This document shows positions 26,865 through 34,255 of a stretch of 64,000 nt of DNA, piece by piece. Both the position numbers and the translations under genes were made by a program. Every line of letters starts with the position of its first letter. The first letter of the stretch is position 1. The notes beneath the pieces were generated by a model. It was not told where the DNA came from. It saw nothing but the letters and a program-made list of their open reading frames with translations, and made no database searches. The stretch is from JARRQJ01 sp963761035. Lineage in GTDB: Bacteria > Pseudomonadota > Gammaproteobacteria > DRLM01. The stretch lies in the NCBI GenBank assembly GCA_963761035.1, contig CAVXFH010000002.1, positions 744,001 to 808,000 on the forward strand, given 5' to 3'.

Positions 26865-27374
26865 TTATCCCAGAATCTCTTCGACGCGCTTACCGCGCTT
26901 GGCCGCCACCGATTCCGCGTCGGACATCTGCTTGAGGGCCTTGACGGTGGCGCGCACCACATTCACCGGATTGCTGGAGCCGATACACTTCGCCAATACG
27001 TCGCGCACCCCCAGCACCTCGAATACCGCGCGCATGGCGCCGCCGGCGATAATCCCGGTACCTTCCGAGGCCGGCTGCATATAGACCTTCGCGGCGCCGT
27101 GGCGGGCCACGATGGCATGTTGCAGGGTTACACCTTTGAGATTGATGCGGCGCATATTGCGGCGGGCATCTTCCATGGCCTTGGCGATAGCGGCGGGCAC
27201 CTCGCGGGCCTTGCCGCGACCGAAGCCGACCCGGCCCTTGCCATCGCCGACCACGGTCAGCGCGGAAAATCCGAATATACGACCACCCTTGACCACCTTG
27301 GCGACGCGCCGCACGGCCACCAGTTTCTCTTGGAGATCTTCACTGCCTTCAACGGAAGCTTCAAAACGCACCAT
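26865..27374 (-). CDS. rpsE: 30S ribosomal protein S5
   Basis: 169 residues from MVRFEASVEGSEDLQEKLVA, with a purine run (AGGGGTGG) before the ATG; an upstream in-frame start is not conserved. The S5 double-stranded-RNA-binding N-terminal domain has RRVAKVVKGGRIFGFSALTV, where spectinomycin-resistance changes map in E. coli (KVVKGG), and residues there look wild-type. The C-terminal domain follows (GGAMRAVFEVLGVRDVLAK). Confidence 0.98.
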   Translation of the reverse strand: MVRFEASVEGSEDLQEKLVAVRRVAKVVKGGRIFGFSALTVVGDGKGRVGFGRGKAREVPAAIAKAMEDARRNMRRINLKGVTLQHAIVARHGAAKVYMQPASEGTGIIAGGAMRAVFEVLGVRDVLAKCIGSSNPVNVVRATVKALKQMSDAESVAAKRGKRVEEILG

Positions 27375-27410
27375 AATTACCACCCCTAATAAAAATCTTC
27401 TCACCAACTC

Positions 27411-27445
27411 CCCCTCTCCCGCCGGGAGAGGGCAAGGGGTGAGGG
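27411..27445. repeat. CCCTCTCCC/GGGAGAGGG palindromic repeat, rpsE-rplR spacer
   Basis: CCCTCTCCC-GCC-GGGAGAGGG forms a perfect 9-base-pair hairpin and is followed by CAAGGGGTGAGGG. It is one copy of a dispersed element found in many spacers of this window. In the transcript it places a strong stem between two co-translated ribosomal protein genes. Confidence 0.8.
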
Positions 27446-27467
27446 CAACCCGGCTTAACCACCCCGC

Positions 27468-27821
27468 CTAAAACTGCAACCCAGCCTCACGCGCCGCGTC
27501 GGCCAAGGCCTTGACGCGTCCGTGATACTTAAATCCGGAACGATCGAAGGCGACCGCGGTGATCCCGGCAGCCTTGGCGCGCTCCGCAATAGTTTTACCC
27601 ACCGCCGCCGCCGCCGAAGCATTGCCCGTGCCCCGCAATGACTCTTTGACCTTCGGTTCCACGGTAGAGGCGCATGCCACCACCTGCGCGCCGGTGGGGG
27701 CGACGATCTGGGCGTAGATATGACGGGGAGTACGATGTACGCACAGCCGATGCACGCCTAATCTTTTGATGGTAGCGCGGGTCCGCCGCGCCCGCCGTAT
27801 GCGATTTTCTTTCTTGTCCAC
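27468..27821 (-). CDS. rplR: 50S ribosomal protein L18
   Basis: 117 residues with a GTG start (MDKKENRIRRARRTRATIKR). LCVHRTPRHIYAQIVAPTGA and the C-terminal GFKYHGRVKALADAAREAGL are diagnostic. L18 binds 5S rRNA. It follows rplF by about 30 bases; the spacer to rpsE holds a palindromic repeat. Confidence 0.98.
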   Translation of the reverse strand: MDKKENRIRRARRTRATIKRLGVHRLCVHRTPRHIYAQIVAPTGAQVVACASTVEPKVKESLRGTGNASAAAAVGKTIAERAKAAGITAVAFDRSGFKYHGRVKALADAAREAGLQF

Positions 27822-27850
27822 GTCTGTACCTGCTATATATGACGACTGAG

Positions 27851-28384
27851 CTATTTCTTTTTGGCTTCTTTACGGGCGATCACTTCACCCGCGTATTTTA
27901 CACCCTTACCCTTATAAGGCTCCGGCGGACGGAAGGCGCGAATATCCGCGGCCACTTGCCCTACCTGCTGCTTGTCCGTTCCCTTGACGATGATCTCCGT
28001 CTGACTGGGGGTGTCAACGGTGATCCCTTCCGGAAGTTTGTACACGATGGGATGCGAATACCCCAAGGTCAAATTCAATGCCTTGCCCTGCGCCTGAGCA
28101 CGATAACCCACTCCGACCAACTCTAATTTCTTCTCAAAACCCGCGGTAACGCCCTTGACCATGTTGTTGATCAAGGCACGAAACGTACCGGCCAAGGCAT
28201 CCGACTTGGCATCCTGGTCGCGCGGCGCGAAGGTCATTACATTATCTATGTTGGTGATCTCCACCGCCGGGTGCAGATCGAGCTTCAACGCGCCCTTCTT
28301 GCCCTTGATAGTCAACACCTCGCCGCCGAGGTTCACTTCGACCCCCGCGGGGATGGCAACCGGGTATTTTGCAATTCTGGACAT
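27851..28384 (-). CDS. rplF: 50S ribosomal protein L6
   Basis: 177 residues, two tandem L6 repeats. MSRIAKYPVAIPAGVEV opens it, and the C-terminal signature PEPYKGKGVKYAGEVIARKE is diagnostic. L6 sits near the sarcin-ricin loop. It lies between rpsH and rplR in spc-operon order. Confidence 0.99.
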   Translation of the reverse strand: MSRIAKYPVAIPAGVEVNLGGEVLTIKGKKGALKLDLHPAVEITNIDNVMTFAPRDQDAKSDALAGTFRALINNMVKGVTAGFEKKLELVGVGYRAQAQGKALNLTLGYSHPIVYKLPEGITVDTPSQTEIIVKGTDKQQVGQVAADIRAFRPPEPYKGKGVKYAGEVIARKEAKKK

Positions 28385-28404
28385 AAGCTATCCCGCCCTC
28401 GTAA

Positions 28405-28800
28405 TTAGGCCACGTAACACAAGATTTCGCCGCCATGGCCCGCCGCCCGCGCCGCGCGATCCGTCATCACACCATGAGATGTCGACACGATGGCGATGCC
28501 CAGACCGTCCTGCACCTTGGGCAGCTTGTCCTTGCCCTTGTAAGTGCGCAGACCGGGGCAACTTACCCGTTTAACCATGGTAATCACAGGTTCGCCCTGG
28601 TAATACTTAAGCTCGATGGCCAAGACCGCCTTGCTGGTATCCTTTTCCACTGCATAGCCCGCGATGTATCCTTCGTCCTTCAACACCTTGGCAATCGATG
28701 TCTTCAGCTTGGAGGACGGCATGCGCACCTCGGCCTTTTCCGCCAGTTGGGCGTTACGGATACGAGTCAGCATATCGGCGATCGGATCAGTCATACTCAT
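28405..28800 (-). CDS. rpsH: 30S ribosomal protein S8
   Basis: 131 residues from MSMTDPIADMLTRIRNAQ, as in E. coli. The C-terminal GLGIAIVSTSHGVMTDRAAR is the family signature. S8 binds central-domain 16S rRNA and in enterobacteria represses the spc operon at a site near rplX-rplE. Twenty bases before rplF. Confidence 0.99.
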   Translation of the reverse strand: MSMTDPIADMLTRIRNAQLAEKAEVRMPSSKLKTSIAKVLKDEGYIAGYAVEKDTSKAVLAIELKYYQGEPVITMVKRVSCPGLRTYKGKDKLPKVQDGLGIAIVSTSHGVMTDRAARAAGHGGEILCYVA

Positions 28801-28823
28801 ATATTAATATCCTCTTACCAAAT

Positions 28824-28876
28824 CCCCCTCTCCCTTCGGGATTTATGCCCTTTAGAGTGGAGGGATGGGGTGAGGG
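28824..28876. repeat. Palindromic repeat with an internal TTTATGCCC insertion, rpsN-rpsH spacer
   Basis: The left arm is CCCCCTCTCCC; then TTCGGGATTTATGCCCTTTA interrupts the usual right arm, which continues as GAGTGGAGGGATGGGGTGAGG. It is the CCCTCTCCC element with about 18 extra bases of the TTTATGCCCTTTAGGGT motif inserted in its middle, like the rplX-rplN copy. Confidence 0.75.
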
Positions 28877-28912
28877 ATGTTCAGTCCATCCACCCCAACC
28901 TAAAGAATCTTC

Positions 28913-29218
28913 TTACCAACTGGCCTTCACCAAGCCCGGCACATCACCGCGCATGGCGGCTTTACGCAACTTGTTGCGGCCCAAGCCGAACTTGCGATAC
29001 ACACCGTGAGTCCGGCCGCTGAGCCTACAACGGCGCATTTGCCGCGTCGGACTGGCATTGCGGGGCAGGGATTGAAATTTGCGCCGCAGGGTGTCGCGCT
29101 CTTCCTGACTCAGATTGGGATCCTGCAACTTGCGCTTCAACTCTGTCCGCTTGGCGGCAAAGCGCTGCGCCATGCGCACCCGCTTCAATTCCCGTTCTAT
29201 CATCGACGTCTTAGCCAT
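28913..29218 (-). CDS. rpsN: 30S ribosomal protein S14, long zinc-independent form
   Basis: 101 residues from MAKTSMIERELKRVRMAQRF; more open frame upstream is rplE in another frame. RNASPTRQMRRCRLSGRTHG and VYRKFGLGRNKLRKAAMRGD are diagnostic. The zinc-ribbon cysteine pairs of the short form are missing, so this is the C- form. Seven bases after rplE. Confidence 0.98.
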   Translation of the reverse strand: MAKTSMIERELKRVRMAQRFAAKRTELKRKLQDPNLSQEERDTLRRKFQSLPRNASPTRQMRRCRLSGRTHGVYRKFGLGRNKLRKAAMRGDVPGLVKASW

Positions 29219-29225
29219 AAGATCC

Positions 29226-29765
29226 TCAGCCCCTGAATGGAAAGTTAAACGCGGCAAGCAAGGCACGGGCTTCCTCATCGGTGCGCGCCGTGGTGGTGAT
29301 GGTGATATCCATCCCGCGCAGAGCGTCGATCTTGTCGTAATCGATCTCCGGAAAGATGATCTGCTCACGCACGCCCATGCTGTAATTACCTTGTCCGTCG
29401 AAGGAACGCCCGCTCATACCGCGAAAGTCGCGGATACGGGGAATGGCGACATTGATCAGCCGGTCGAGAAATTCGTACATGCGACTACGGCGCAACGTCA
29501 CCTTGCAGCCGATGGGCCAGCCTTCGCGCACCTTGAAGGTCGCCACGGACTTGCGGGCCTTGGTCACCACCGGCTTCTGCCCGGTGATCTTCTCCAGATC
29601 GGCGACGGCGTGCTCGATGACCTTTTTGTCACCGACCGCCTCGCCGACGCCCATATTGACCGTGATCTTGGCGATGCGCGGCACCTGCATGGCGCTGCCA
29701 TAACCGAATTGCCCGGTCAGCTGCTTGACCACTTTGTCCCGATATATGTCTTGTAACCTAGCCAT
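29226..29765 (-). CDS. rplE: 50S ribosomal protein L5
   Basis: 179 residues, normal length. KITVNMGVGEAVGDKKVIEH, GWPIGCKVTLRRSRMYEFLD and a C-terminal GMDITITTTARTDEEARALL are conserved. L5 binds 5S rRNA and contacts P-site tRNA. It follows rplX by 17 bases. Confidence 0.99.
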   Translation of the reverse strand: MARLQDIYRDKVVKQLTGQFGYGSAMQVPRIAKITVNMGVGEAVGDKKVIEHAVADLEKITGQKPVVTKARKSVATFKVREGWPIGCKVTLRRSRMYEFLDRLINVAIPRIRDFRGMSGRSFDGQGNYSMGVREQIIFPEIDYDKIDALRGMDITITTTARTDEEARALLAAFNFPFRG

Positions 29766-29782
29766 TGCCGTCTACCTATGCC

Positions 29783-30100
29783 TTAGATGTCCACGACTTC
29801 GCCGTTGGACTTGAATTGGCGCACCTTCTTGCCGTTCTCCAGCACCTTTATCCCGACGCGATCACCCTTGCCGTTGGCGGGATTGAACAGCGCGACGTTG
29901 GAGACGTGGAGCGGCGCTTCCTTTTCGATGATACCGCCGGCCGCGCCGCGGTTGGGGTTGCCCTTGGTATGCCGCTTTATCATGTTGATATTCTGCACGA
30001 CCACACGATCGTCGTCGCGGACGGTCAGCACGGCGCCGCGCTTGCCCTTGTCCCTGCCGGCTATCACGATTACATCATCGCCTTTTTTTATCTTACGCAT
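29783..30100 (-). CDS. rplX: 50S ribosomal protein L24
   Basis: 105 residues. The KOW motif KIKKGDDVIVIAGRDKGKRG opens it; VVQNINMIKRHTKGNPNRGA and KGDRVGIKVLENGKKVRQFK follow. L24 is an assembly initiator of the 50S subunit. The spacer to rplN (about 140 bases) holds a palindromic repeat. Confidence 0.99.
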   Translation of the reverse strand: MRKIKKGDDVIVIAGRDKGKRGAVLTVRDDDRVVVQNINMIKRHTKGNPNRGAAGGIIEKEAPLHVSNVALFNPANGKGDRVGIKVLENGKKVRQFKSNGEVVDI

Positions 30101-30129
30101 AGTTCACCTATCCAAATCTTTTTGCCTAC

Positions 30130-30184
30130 TCCCCCTCTCCCTCCGGGATTTATGCCCTTTAGGGTAGAGGGCTAGGGGTGAGGG
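30130..30184. repeat. Palindromic repeat with internal TTTATGCCC insertion, rplN-rplX spacer
   Basis: CCCCCTCTCCCTCCGGGA is followed by TTTATGCCCTTTAGGGT and then AGAGGGCTAGGGGTGAGGG. It has the same architecture as the rpsN-rpsH copy: the standard hairpin element carrying the short TTTATGCCCTTTAGGGT motif inside its right arm. Confidence 0.75.
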
Positions 30185-30242
30185 AGACAAGCTCCTACCA
30201 CCCAAACCCTTACATATCCTCTCTTCTCTCAGGTCATGCCGC

Positions 30243-30611
30243 TTACAACACTTCCGGGGCGAGCGACACGATCTTCATAAATTGTTCCGTACGCAACTCA
30301 CGGGTCACCGGTCCGAAGATACGGGTTCCGATGGGTTGCAATTGATTGTTGAGCAGCACCGCCGCGTTACCGTCGAAACGGATCACCGAACCGTCCGGAC
30401 GGCGCACGCCCTTACGGGTACGCACCACCACGGCATTGTAGACCTCGCCCTTCTTCACCTTGCCGCGCGGAATCGCCTCCTTGATGCTGACCTTGATCAC
30501 ATCACCCACGCCTGCGTAACGGCGCTTCGAGCCACCCAGCACCTTAATGCACATCACCCGCCGTGCGCCGCTGTTGTCCGCCGCATCCATCACCGTCTGC
30601 ATCTGGATCAT
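30243..30611 (-). CDS. rplN: 50S ribosomal protein L14
   Basis: 122 residues from MIQMQTVMDAADNSGARRVM. VMCIKVLGGSKRRYAGVGDV and the C-terminal IFGPVTRELRTEQFMKIVSL are diagnostic. L14 contacts 16S rRNA at an intersubunit bridge. First gene of the spc operon in E. coli order; here palindromic repeats lie on both sides. Confidence 0.99.
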   Translation of the reverse strand: MIQMQTVMDAADNSGARRVMCIKVLGGSKRRYAGVGDVIKVSIKEAIPRGKVKKGEVYNAVVVRTRKGVRRPDGSVIRFDGNAAVLLNNQLQPIGTRIFGPVTRELRTEQFMKIVSLAPEVL

Positions 30612-30641
30612 GCCCAACTCTCCAATATCTTTTTACCGACT

Positions 30642-30677
30642 CACCCTCTCCCCGCGGGAGAGGGCTAGGGGTGAGGG
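30642..30677. repeat. CCCTCTCCC/GGGAGAGGG palindromic repeat, rpsQ-rplN spacer
   Basis: CCCTCTCCC-CGC-GGGAGAGGG is a perfect 9-base-pair stem with a 3-base loop, followed by CTAGGGGTGAGGG. Another clean copy of the dispersed element, between the S10 and spc operon equivalents. Confidence 0.8.
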
Positions 30678-30710
30678 AGTTAATCGTCCCCACCCACCTA
30701 AATTCAATTC

Positions 30711-30977
30711 CTATTCCGCGATCGCCTTCTCAACCACTCTCACCAAGCGCCAGGCCTTGGACTTGGCAATGGGGCGGCATTCTTCAATCATCACCGTATC
30801 GCCCTGCTTGGACTCGTTCAGCTCGTCATGGGCATGAATCTTGGTGGAGCGGCGCACATATTTACCGTATACCGAATGCGGTACCTTGCGTTCCACCAAC
30901 ACCGTGATGGTCTTGTTCATCTTGTCGCTGATCACTTGTCCTGTAACCGTGCGCGTCAGTTTGTTCTGCTCTGTCAT
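30711..30977 (-). CDS. rpsQ: 30S ribosomal protein S17
   Basis: 88 residues from MTEQNKLTRTVTGQVISDKM; earlier in-frame codons overlap rpmC. VPHSVYGKYVRRSTKIHAHD and GDTVMIEECRPIAKSKAWRL are diagnostic. S17 is a primary binder of the 16S 5' domain. It starts 7 bases after the rpmC stop. Confidence 0.98.
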   Translation of the reverse strand: MTEQNKLTRTVTGQVISDKMNKTITVLVERKVPHSVYGKYVRRSTKIHAHDELNESKQGDTVMIEECRPIAKSKAWRLVRVVEKAIAE

Positions 30978-30984
30978 ACCGTGC

Positions 30985-31176
30985 CTACCCCGCCTTCTTC
31001 TCATTCAGGACCGTCTTGATACGGGCAATATTACGCCGCGCATTGCGCATCAAATGCCCTTTGTTCATCTGGCCGGATGCACGTTGCATACGCAGATTAA
31101 ATTGCTCCCGCAACAAATCGAGCAGTTCGTCTTTCAGCTCGGCCTCGCTCTTGCTTCTAAGTTTGCTCGCGTTCAT
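30985..31176 (-). CDS. rpmC: 50S ribosomal protein L29
   Basis: 63 residues. LRSKSEAELKDELLDLLREQ and QMNKGHLMRNARRNIARIKT are the family pattern. The ATG overlaps the rplP stop as ATGA, implying coupled translation. L29 lies at the tunnel exit near the docking site of targeting factors. Confidence 0.98.
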   Translation of the reverse strand: MNASKLRSKSEAELKDELLDLLREQFNLRMQRASGQMNKGHLMRNARRNIARIKTVLNEKKAG

Positions 31177-31589
31177 CACATCACCGTCCGCTCAATAAAG
31201 GCCGTTCTCACCGGCAATTTGGCCGCCGCCAGCTTAAAGGCCTCTACCGCGATGTCGCGGGTAACGCCTTCCATCTCATACAACATACGGCCCGGCTGAA
31301 TATTCGCCACCCAATACTCGACGTTACCCTTACCGCTGCCCATACGCACTTCCAAGGGTTTCTTACTGATGGGCTTATCGGGAAAGATGCGGATCCACAC
31401 CTTGCCGCCGCGCTTGACATGCCGGGTCATGGCACGACGCGCCGCTTCGATCTGGCGCGCGGTCACTCGCCCGCGGCTGACCGCCTTCAAACCGTACTGC
31501 CCGAAACTCACCTGATTGCCGGACTGGGCCAATCCACGGTTGCGCCCCTTGAACTGTTTGCGAAACTTTGTCCTCTTCGGCTGCATCAT
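31176..31589 (-). CDS. rplP: 50S ribosomal protein L16
   Basis: 137 residues from MMQPKRTKFRKQFKGRNRG. RAMTRHVKRGGKVWIRIFPD and KPLEVRMGSGKGNVEYWVA are diagnostic; the Arg residue in GSGKG-adjacent loops near the peptidyl-transferase centre is conserved. A start eight codons earlier is not conserved. Its upstream spacer (132 bases to rpsC) holds three consecutive hairpins. Confidence 0.98.
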   Translation of the reverse strand: MMQPKRTKFRKQFKGRNRGLAQSGNQVSFGQYGLKAVSRGRVTARQIEAARRAMTRHVKRGGKVWIRIFPDKPISKKPLEVRMGSGKGNVEYWVANIQPGRMLYEMEGVTRDIAVEAFKLAAAKLPVRTAFIERTVM

Positions 31590-31616
31590 GACCGATGTAT
31601 CCTCTTCATTCACTGG

Positions 31617-31715
31617 CCGCGGCGTAGCCGCGGAATCTGAGCATTGGGCTTTCCAAAGGGGAGTAGCGCAGCTCTCCCCTTTGGTCGGCCGCGAGGATTT
31701 ACTCCTCGCGGCCGA
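31617..31715. repeat. Three consecutive hairpins between rpsC and rplP
   Basis: Stem 1: CCGCGGC-GTA-GCCGCGG (31617-31633). Stem 2: CCAAAGGGGAG with CTCCCCTTTGG (31653-31684), 11 base pairs with a 10-base loop. Stem 3: TCGGCCGCGAGGA with TCCTCGCGGCCGA (31685-31715), 13 base pairs with a 5-base loop. All three are perfect, and stems 2 and 3 abut. No T-run follows on the minus strand, so simple termination is unlikely. Positions between two S10-operon genes suggest mRNA processing, attenuation or an inserted repeat. Confidence 0.8.
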
Positions 31716-31721
31716 TATTAA

Positions 31722-32399
31722 CTAACCAGCAACGGTCTTCTCGGCGCCGGCCTCTTGGGCCTCGGCGGCCTGATCAAACACCTCACCTTTAAATATCCAT
31801 ACCTTCACGCCAATCACGCCGGAAGGCGTATGGGCCTCGGCAAATCCGTAATCGATGTCGGCGCGCAGGGTATGCAAAGGCACCCGGCCTTCGCGGTACC
31901 ACTCGGTGCGGGCAATCTCGGTACCGCCCAAACGGCCCGCGACATTGATCTTGATCCCCTGGGCGCCGAGGCGCATGGTATTGGTCACCGCGCGCTTCAT
32001 GGCGCGGCGGAACATAATGCGGCGCTCCAACTGTTGGGTAACGCTCTCAGCCACCAATTGCGCATCCAGTTCCGGCTTGCGAATCTCTTCCACATTGATG
32101 TGTACCGGCACACCCATCATGTCGGACACCTCTTTACGCAACACCTCGATATCTTCGCCTTTCTTGCCGATCACGATTCCGGGACGTGCACTGTGAATGG
32201 TGATGCGCGCGGTGCGGGCGGGACGCTCGATCTGGATACGGCTCACCGAGGCGGTCGCCAAACGCTTGCGCAAAAAGGCGCGCACCTTGAGATCGGTATT
32301 CAGATAGTCCGCGTATTGCTTGGAATCCGCATACCAGGTTGACGTCCAGTCTTTGATGATGCCCAGACGTATGCCGATTGGATGTACCTTTTGACCCAT
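31722..32399 (-). CDS. rpsC: 30S ribosomal protein S3
   Basis: 225 residues. MGQKVHPIGIRLGIIKDWTS opens it; the KH domain includes ARPGIVIGKKGEDIEVLRKE, and GVKVWIFKGEVF is near the C-terminal signature. S3 lines the mRNA entry channel. Eleven bases after rplV. Confidence 0.99.
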   Translation of the reverse strand: MGQKVHPIGIRLGIIKDWTSTWYADSKQYADYLNTDLKVRAFLRKRLATASVSRIQIERPARTARITIHSARPGIVIGKKGEDIEVLRKEVSDMMGVPVHINVEEIRKPELDAQLVAESVTQQLERRIMFRRAMKRAVTNTMRLGAQGIKINVAGRLGGTEIARTEWYREGRVPLHTLRADIDYGFAEAHTPSGVIGVKVWIFKGEVFDQAAEAQEAGAEKTVAG

Positions 32400-32410
32400 G
32401 CGCGCCTCTC

Positions 32411-32746
32411 TTATTTCTTGTCGCCCACCACCACGGTAATGTGGCTGGTGCGTTTAACGATCCTGTCGGCACGCCCCTTGGCGCGCGGACGTATACGCTT
32501 GGAACTGGGGCCTTCGTCCACATATACTTTTGTGACCTTCAGCTCATCCACATCCGCGCCTTCATTGTGTTCCGCGTTGGCGATGGCCGACTCCAACACC
32601 TTCTTCAATAAGTCGGCGCCCTTCTTCGGGCTGAAGGACAACAGATTCAAGGCGCGATCGACCTTCAGGCCGCGCACCTGGTCCGCCACCAAACGGCCCT
32701 TCTGTGCGGAAATTCGCGCATATTTCAGTATTGCGACAGCTTCCAT
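32411..32746 (-). CDS. rplV: 50S ribosomal protein L22
   Basis: 111 residues from MEAVAILKYARISAQKGRLV, with AAGGGG 8 bases before the ATG; a TTG two codons earlier is less likely. The C-terminal hairpin that lines the exit tunnel (RIRPRAKGRADRIVKRTSHI) is intact, including the macrolide-associated region. Its ribosome-binding site lies at the edge of a tandem repeat. Confidence 0.98.
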   Translation of the reverse strand: MEAVAILKYARISAQKGRLVADQVRGLKVDRALNLLSFSPKKGADLLKKVLESAIANAEHNEGADVDELKVTKVYVDEGPSSKRIRPRAKGRADRIVKRTSHITVVVGDKK

Positions 32747-32757
32747 CTTCAATGCCC

Positions 32758-32794
32758 CTTTATGCCCTTTAGGGTATTTATGCCCTTTAGGGTA
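32758..32794. repeat. Two tandem copies of TTTATGCCCTTTAGGGTA between rpsS and rplV
   Basis: TTTATGCCCTTTAGGGTA occurs twice head to tail and fills nearly the whole spacer. On the mRNA strand each copy gives AAAGGGCATAAA, so the spacer holds three Shine-Dalgarno-like AAAGGG runs, the last being that of rplV. The same motif interrupts two of the CCCTCTCCC elements in the spc operon. Confidence 0.8.
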
Positions 32795-33067
32795 TTACTT
32801 GACCTTCTTCGCGCCGACATGGCCGCGAAAGGTACGCGTCGCCGCGAACTCGCCCAACTTGTGACCCACCATGTTCTCGGTGACCAGGATCGGCACATGC
32901 TGTTTGCCGTTATGGACGGCCATGGTCAAACCAACCATTTCCGGCAGCACCGTGGAACGGCGCGACCAGGTCTTGATAGGTTTGCGGCTCTTGCTTGCAG
33001 TCGCCTCGTCCACCTTCTTCAAAAGGTGGAGATCAACAAACGGGCCTTTTTTAACTGAACGTGGCAC
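32795..33067 (-). CDS. rpsS: 30S ribosomal protein S19
   Basis: 90 residues with a GTG start (MPRSVKKGPFVDLHLLKKVD); GGGGAGA lies upstream. RRSTVLPEMVGLTMAVHNGK and MVGHKLGEFAATRTFRGHVG are diagnostic. S19 is at the 30S head near the A-site finger bridge. It lies between rplB and rplV in S10-operon order. Confidence 0.98.
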   Translation of the reverse strand: MPRSVKKGPFVDLHLLKKVDEATASKSRKPIKTWSRRSTVLPEMVGLTMAVHNGKQHVPILVTENMVGHKLGEFAATRTFRGHVGAKKVK

Positions 33068-33103
33068 TGGACATCTCCCCAGCCTGATATCAAATCTATT
33101 CGA

Positions 33104-33925
33104 TTACTTGCGGCGCCGAATTATCATACCGTCGGTGCGCTTGTTACCGCGTGTCTTGTAACCCTTGGTCGGCGTGCCCCAAGGGCTAACCGGATGACGG
33201 CCGCCCTTGGTACGGCCTTCACCGCCTCCATGGGGATGATCCACCGGATTCATGGCGGTACCGCGCACCGTGGGACGAATACCGCGCCAGCGTTTGGCGC
33301 CGGCCTTACCCAGGGACCGCAAATTATGCTGGTCGTTGCCGGCTTCTCCGATGGTGGCCTTGCAATCCACATGCACCTTACGGGTCTCGCCGGAACGCAG
33401 CCGCAGGGTGGCATAACCGCCTTCCCGCGCCATCAATTGCACGCCGGCGCCGGCGCTGCGCGCCAGTTGCGCGCCCTTACCGGGTTTCATCTCCACGCAG
33501 TGCACGGTGGTACCCACTGGGATATTGCGCAGCGGCAGGCAATTGCCGACCTTGATCGGGGCATCGGAGCTCGAAACCAGCTCGCTGCCCACCTCAATGC
33601 CTTTGGGGGCGACAATATAACGACGTTCGCCGTCCGCGTACAGCATCAAGGCAATATGGGCGCTGCGATTGGGATCATACTCCAAACGCTCCACCCGCGC
33701 CGGTATACGTTCTTTATCGCGCTTGAAATCGATCACACGGTAATGCTGCTTGTGACCGCCGCCCTGATGGCGCACGGTAATCCGCCCTGCGTTGTTACGA
33801 CCGCCTTTCTTACTCAGGCGTTCGACCAGAGACTGATGCGGCCGCCCCTTATACAAGGTATGCTCCACAACTTTGACGACGAAACGGCGTCCCGGTGAGG
33901 TGGGTTTAACTTTAACCAATGCCAT
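33104..33925 (-). CDS. rplB: 50S ribosomal protein L2
   Basis: 273 residues. TSPGRRFVVKV near the start, GRNNAGRITVRHQGGGHKQ, and the C-terminal RGTAMNPVDHPHGGGEGRT with the conserved His essential for peptidyl-transferase-centre assembly. Normal length and S10-operon position after rplW. Confidence 0.99.
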   Translation of the reverse strand: MALVKVKPTSPGRRFVVKVVEHTLYKGRPHQSLVERLSKKGGRNNAGRITVRHQGGGHKQHYRVIDFKRDKERIPARVERLEYDPNRSAHIALMLYADGERRYIVAPKGIEVGSELVSSSDAPIKVGNCLPLRNIPVGTTVHCVEMKPGKGAQLARSAGAGVQLMAREGGYATLRLRSGETRKVHVDCKATIGEAGNDQHNLRSLGKAGAKRWRGIRPTVRGTAMNPVDHPHGGGEGRTKGGRHPVSPWGTPTKGYKTRGNKRTDGMIIRRRK

Positions 33926-33958
33926 CTCTATATCCTTTTTCTCGTCCGTGCAGCGCCG

Positions 33959-34255
33959 TTATTTGGCGCCGGCAAAATCAATATCAAAACCCGGCTTCAA
34001 TGTGACATAGGCCTTCTTGCCGCTGGCGCGACGACCTTGAAGCTGGCCGGAACGTTTCACCTTGCCCAGCACATTACAGACGCGCACCGCCTGCACCTCG
34101 ACGCTGAACAACTGCTCAACGGCCAGCTTGACCTCGGTCTTGCTGGCATCGCGCAATACCTGAAAGACGAACTGATTGTGCTTATCCGCGACCACAGTAC
34201 TCTTTTCCGAGACATGCGGAGCCACCAGCACCTTCATGACGCGCTCTTTATTCAT
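33959..34255 (-). CDS. rplW: 50S ribosomal protein L23
   Basis: 98 residues. MKVLVAPHVSEKSTVVADKH and VEVQAVRVCNVLGKVKRSG are diagnostic. L23 is the docking site for trigger factor and SRP at the tunnel exit. The ATG overlaps the rplD stop as ATGA. The start with MNKER is taken because it gives that overlap. Confidence 0.98.
   Translation of the reverse strand: MNKERVMKVLVAPHVSEKSTVVADKHNQFVFQVLRDASKTEVKLAVEQLFSVEVQAVRVCNVLGKVKRSGQLQGRRASGKKAYVTLKPGFDIDFAGAK

Noticed and set aside
32758..32794. Possible CRISPR or microsatellite array
   Set aside because: Only two direct copies without spacers; it is a simple tandem duplication.
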